DNA from: Bisporella sp. PMI_857
Lineage: Eukaryota > Ascomycota > Leotiomycetes > Helotiales > Helotiaceae
Length of the DNA stretch: 64,000 nt
NCBI GenBank assembly: GCA_021307315.1
Contig: JAJSPD010000028.1
Coordinates: forward strand, 372,001-436,000
Direction: 5' to 3'
Under the pieces are notes generated by a model. The model was not told where the DNA came from and searched no databases. It was given only the letters and a program-made list of their open reading frames with translations. The position numbers and the translations under genes were made by a program. Shown here in pieces: positions 60,321 through 64,000 of the stretch. Position 1 is the stretch's first letter. Each line of letters starts with the position of its first letter.

Positions 60321-61116
60321 ACACAAGGCTTATCATTAATAGCCTATCTAAACCAATACAATCATACAGTAAGTTATGTAAGCTCTTAATTCTTTAAGTT
60401 TATGCTTACATATGGTCCAAATATATGCTAAATCTTGGCACGATGTAGGTGGTAGCATACGAGATGTAAGCACAGTAAGCGATCAGGGGCAGGGCATAGC
60501 CACTGTAAAATGTTATTGTCCTTTTAAGGCCGATATGGTTAGATCAAAAACCCTGCGTGATTGGTATGGAGAAATTAAGTGCAATTTCGCCTATCATAGC
60601 ATATCACAGCCTATCTTCGACCTGAATGGAACTGTTCTTTGGTCTCTGTGAAGCCTCAAACGGACAATATCCTTTGTCTCCAGCTTGAATTTTTGAACTC
60701 AGCTCCAAGACTTAGACCTTTGCACAGGCAGCGCATTGATTGGTAGGTAAATTTCTACGTTAAATTTGGGCTGTCATGATGGTATGTTGAAGTATTGAAA
60801 TGGAGTTTCCAAGCTGAACATACGACTGTATCAGAGTCTGAAAGAGGTAGAATCGGAACCACCGTGAGATTAGCAATAACCTCGATATCCCAGATGGTAA
60901 AATGAAAGTTGCTCATGCTGAATTTGCTCATGGCGACCATCAGGGGGGCAGGAAGGTATATAAGAAGGATGGAAGCATTCAGTTGAAATTGACCATACCA
61001 GTAACGACTCGACAAGATACTCAATTGCAGCTTGGTCCTCGTATACCTGTCTTTGTTAAGGATCTGCTCTCGTATTACTATTTTATCACATCTAAAACTA
61101 AGTAACAGCAGTCAAA
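60321..61116. other. intergenic, subtilase promoter
   Basis: About 800 bp upstream of the subtilase. A 79-codon plus frame (60412-60651) has no recognisable domain. Nothing else seen. Confidence 0.5.
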
Positions 61117-62564
61117 ATGCATTTCTCAGCTCTGGCTCTTGCGGCTCTCTTATCCCCGGCCCTAGGCTCACCAATTTCGCAAACTGGTGAAGCTGCGGCA
61201 GCACTTGTTCCAGGCGTCAATATCGCCAATGCACAGATCGCGGGTACCGACAAAGCCATTAAAGATAGCTACATAGTCGTGTACAAAGCCAGCGCAAGCG
61301 ACGCAGATATCGCTGGCCACGAAGCGAACGTCGCCCAGAAATTGAAAAAGGCACCAAACAATAAGTTCAATGTCGGCAGTTTCAGAGGATATCATCTCGA
61401 GACTGACCCTGTTGGTCTTGCCCAAGTTGCGAACAACCCCTTGGTGAGTGATCCTGGATGATAGATTAGGCTGGTGATGACTGATTGTATCAGGTCGATT
61501 ACGTTGAGATCGATCAAGTCGTATCAGTGAATCCCATCTTCGGCACTGAAGCGAATTTTACCGCAAGCATCGAAGGTGATGTTGGAGCTGCAGCGTTAGT
61601 GACTAGAAGTGGAAGTGTTGAAAGATGGGGCCTCGGCCGCATCTCTCATAGGCTCCGAAGTTATGTCAACTATATCTATGATAGCTCAGGATGTTCCGGA
61701 ACTCACATTTATATCATTGATACTGGCATCAAGGCGTCACATCAGGAGTTCAATGGTCGTGCATACCATGGAGCAAACTATGTTTCAGGCTCACCAGTAA
61801 GTATAACTCAATCCCGAATATGAATATGAGATCCTGACTTGGAACAGAATACAGACGAAAATGGGCATGGCACTCACTGTGCGGGGATTGCGGCAGGCAA
61901 CAATGTCGGAGTTTGTCCATATGCTACCGTTGTTGGTGTCAAAGTACTCGATGCTGATGGATTTGGCTCATTGTCAAACGTAATCAGCGGAGTCCAGTGG
62001 GCCGTCCATGACGCACAGATCAATAACTGGTGGAAGAAGTCAGTGATTTCAATGTCTCTTTCAGGTGGTAAAAGCGATGCAATCAACGCCGCTGTCGAGA
62101 GCGCGGTCAACCAAGGCATATCAGTCGTCGTAGCTGCAGGAAACGCTAATGCAGACGCATCAGCATATTCGCCTGCTTCAACTGGTAAGGCAATCACAGT
62201 TGGGGCCACGGATTTCAATGACAACAGAGCATCATTCTCTAATTATGGCGCTGTTCTGGATCTTTTCGCTCCTGGTGTTAATATCAAGAGTTCCTGGATT
62301 GGAAATGCCGACAGCTATTCCACCCAATCTGGCACTAGCATGGGTACGTTCAAACTCCGATCTTTGGATTATCAAGTTCTGAAGCTTACTTTTCTGATAG
62401 CCGCGCCTCACGTTGCTGGTCTGGTTGCTTATATCATCGCGAAAGAAAACCCTCAACCCGATCAGATCCGCAATAGGATTGTAGAGTTGGCTACAACCAA
62501 TAAGGTCATTGATCCTATGGGAAGTGCCAATAGAATTGCTAACAATGGAAACGGAGTGAATTAA
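61117..62564 (+). CDS. secreted subtilisin-like protease (proteinase K type)
   Basis: Four exons, 61117-61443, 61494-61796, 61848-62343 and 62401-62564, give 429 aa in consistent phase. A signal peptide (HFSALALAALLSPALG) leads to an inhibitor-I9 propeptide (DSYIVVYKAS.. GYHLETDP.. VDYVEIDQVV). The mature S8 domain has WGLGRISH, the catalytic triad Asp185 (IIDTGI), His217 (NGHGTHCAGIA) and Ser374 (SGTSMAAPHVAG), and the oxyanion Asn in VVAAGN. Many fungal proteins of this type digest host or environmental protein (family knowledge). All active-site residues are intact, unlike the neighbouring HET pseudogene. Extracellular after propeptide removal. Confidence 0.95.
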
Positions 62565-63013
62565 CAGAGTCATTCATAGTAGAATCGTGACTGCATCTAG
62601 AGCTGGCATGTTCGTGGTTGGGGAATCGTCATATTGTTCATTTGCTATTTGCTGGATTTGTGCCTTCTAAGCTTTCATTTTAGGATACGAGATAGGGCTT
62701 ACTGGATAATCGTATGCCAGCTTAATGTCCTATGTAATAATTAAATGCTCATAAATCCTGCTCCCATGAATATCTGTTGAGCTTATGCTGTTTACCAGCC
62801 CTTTTCATGAGTGAGAAGCTCCTCTCTCTGTTAGTTGAAAGTGGAGAGGCCTTTTCGCACTCTTCTTCAGTGCAATTTATATAGACAAATATATCTGATC
62901 AAAATTGATGTGTGTAATCCTTGGCATTTGTAAACATCGATAGGTAAACAAAACACCATGAAAGAAAGGCAGAGGTCAAGCTTGCATGCTTTCATTGTTA
63001 ATCAGGCGCTTCT
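62565..63013. other. intergenic between convergent genes
   Basis: 450 bp between the 3' ends of the subtilase and VMS1. Nothing seen. Confidence 0.5.
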
Positions 63014-64000
63014 CTAACTACCGGTCATCTTCTTTATTCTCTCCTCAGCGGCTCTTGCCCTTCTCTCTCTTTCCAACCTCATTCTCATCTCAGGCGTCAT
63101 GCCCCTTGCCTCCTCCTCTCGCTTCTCCTGTGCTGTTTTCTGCACTTGGCCAAGAGCCATCATCCTCGTCTTTCCCTGCGCCTTTCCCAGCGGCCCACTT
63201 TCATTGATCTTCGGCCCCTCTTCCTTCAACCTCTTTGTCTCCGCTTTCCTACGCTCTTCCTCTTTCCTGGAATCTTCCTTCTTCTCCCGTACATCCCGTT
63301 CTTCTGCTTCAGCCCTTGACATTGGAGGAGGGACATGGGCGGCTTCCCAATCGAATGGTGCCTCTCCCAGCTCCGAACGTGCTACTCGGAATGCGTCGCG
63401 CGTTGGTCGGTCGCCAGCCAGATCGAAAGGTGTCTTTCCGTCCCCATTCAAAAGCGTAGGGTTCGCTCTAGCTTTAATAAGAAGACCTGATATGAGCAGT
63501 GGCGAATTCTGACTTGATGCTAAATGTAACGGCGTTGGCGCGTGGTGATCTTTGGGATGAAAAAGAAAGTCCGGTGAGATATCATTTGACTTAAGGTAGG
63601 ATAATAGTGCTGGCACTCTGGACCGTCGCATCAGAGCTTGTATTTGAGATGTGTGGAGAATTGCAGTTTCTTCTTCTTCCGAAATTTTATGGACGGCGGA
63701 TGCCGGTTTATGAGCCTTTGCAGCTGCCTGTTTTGCAGATTCTTCGGATGACGCTTTTGCGGCTGCTATTGCAGCTTCATCAACTTCTAGTACCTTCACA
63801 CGAGTGAGCTCTACGAACGATCGCATAAGCTCGTTTTGTGTTGCACGTCTCGTGCTAAATGGAAATCCATGTATCCGTGAATCGTTCTGCCGCAGAACTT
63901 GATCCTCATACGGACCGAATAGAGTTCTCCTATTAGTATTGCCCGTTGCTCGTACGAAAAGCAGTTCAGAGGTATCAATCATCCCTCTCCAATCATTGAG
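63014..64000 (-). CDS. vms1: VMS1/ANKZF1 ribosome quality control factor, 3' part
   Basis: The gene runs off the right edge, so only the C-terminal part is present; the frame is open to the last base (the final codons read LNDWRG before MIDTSELLF). It starts inside the VLRF1 release-factor-like domain (LLFVRATGNTNRRTLFGPYE, QNELMRSFVELTRVKV), continues through a linker and ankyrin repeats (APTPLHLASSQN, NPTLLNGDGKTPFDLAGD), then a charged coiled coil ending in an Arg-rich VCP-interacting helix (MRLERERRARAAEERIKK). Vms1 releases stalled nascent chains from tRNA on 60S subunits and recruits Cdc48 (family knowledge). Convergent with the subtilase gene. Confidence 0.93.
   Translation of the reverse strand, partial: LNDWRGMIDTSELLFVRATGNTNRRTLFGPYEDQVLRQNDSRIHGFPFSTRRATQNELMRSFVELTRVKVLEVDEAAIAAAKASSEESAKQAAAKAHKPASAVHKISEEEETAILHTSQIQALMRRSRVPALLSYLKSNDISPDFLFHPKDHHAPTPLHLASSQNSPLLISGLLIKARANPTLLNGDGKTPFDLAGDRPTRDAFRVARSELGEAPFDWEAAHVPPPMSRAEAEERDVREKKEDSRKEEERRKAETKRLKEEGPKINESGPLGKAQGKTRMMALGQVQKTAQEKREEEARGMTPEMRMRLERERRARAAEERIKKMTGS

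Noticed and set aside
1..64000. CRISPR arrays, operons, riboswitches, rRNA
   Set aside because: None seen; the window is fungal nuclear DNA with spliced genes.

Overview
The window is nuclear DNA of a filamentous ascomycete (Pezizomycotina). The signs are HET-domain incompatibility genes, a Num1/ApsA cortical anchor, a short SrbB-like bHLH factor, fungal-only families (DUF7704, a tandem-CCCH protein with a DUF7923-type N-terminus) and many introns of about 38-130 bp with GT..AG ends and CTAAC/CTGAC branch points. A member of the Leotiomycetes is my best guess; that is inference, not shown by the sequence. Exon structures below were built by hand by matching reading phase, splice signals and family conservation.

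Left third (1-23.9 kb): a 151-bp TA-flanked MITE; a phosphoinositide phospholipase C (minus) with an unusually long last intron; a small two-exon cupin divergent from it; a HET-domain gene; a bHLH factor with a perfect 19-nt palindrome about 330 bp upstream; a small unknown protein; an eight-exon MFS transporter convergent with an FAD monooxygenase; and three conserved fungal genes of unknown function.

Middle (24-48.7 kb): a previously hidden three-exon gene for a small secreted cysteine-rich protein; the splicing factor Cwc24; Num1, divergent from it; a DUF7704 membrane protein; an aldo/keto reductase; a tandem-CCCH RNA-binding-type protein; a large secreted protein joining a trypsin-like protease, a von Willebrand A domain, a probable Ig-like segment and an EGF-like tail; and a glyoxalase-fold protein.

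Right part (48.7-64 kb) is patchier. AT-rich gene-poor stretches surround a second intact HET gene, a decayed non-LTR retrotransposon fragment, a conspicuously GC-rich single-exon Yellow/MRJP-like secreted protein, a second MITE that differs from the first by one G, and a HET pseudogene directly beside that MITE. An intact proteinase-K-type subtilase and the 3' part of VMS1 (ribosome quality control), cut by the window edge, close it. Housekeeping genes are interspersed with self/non-self recognition genes and secreted proteins. I see no single biosynthetic cluster; the nearest thing to a functional pair is the MFS transporter with the FAD monooxygenase.
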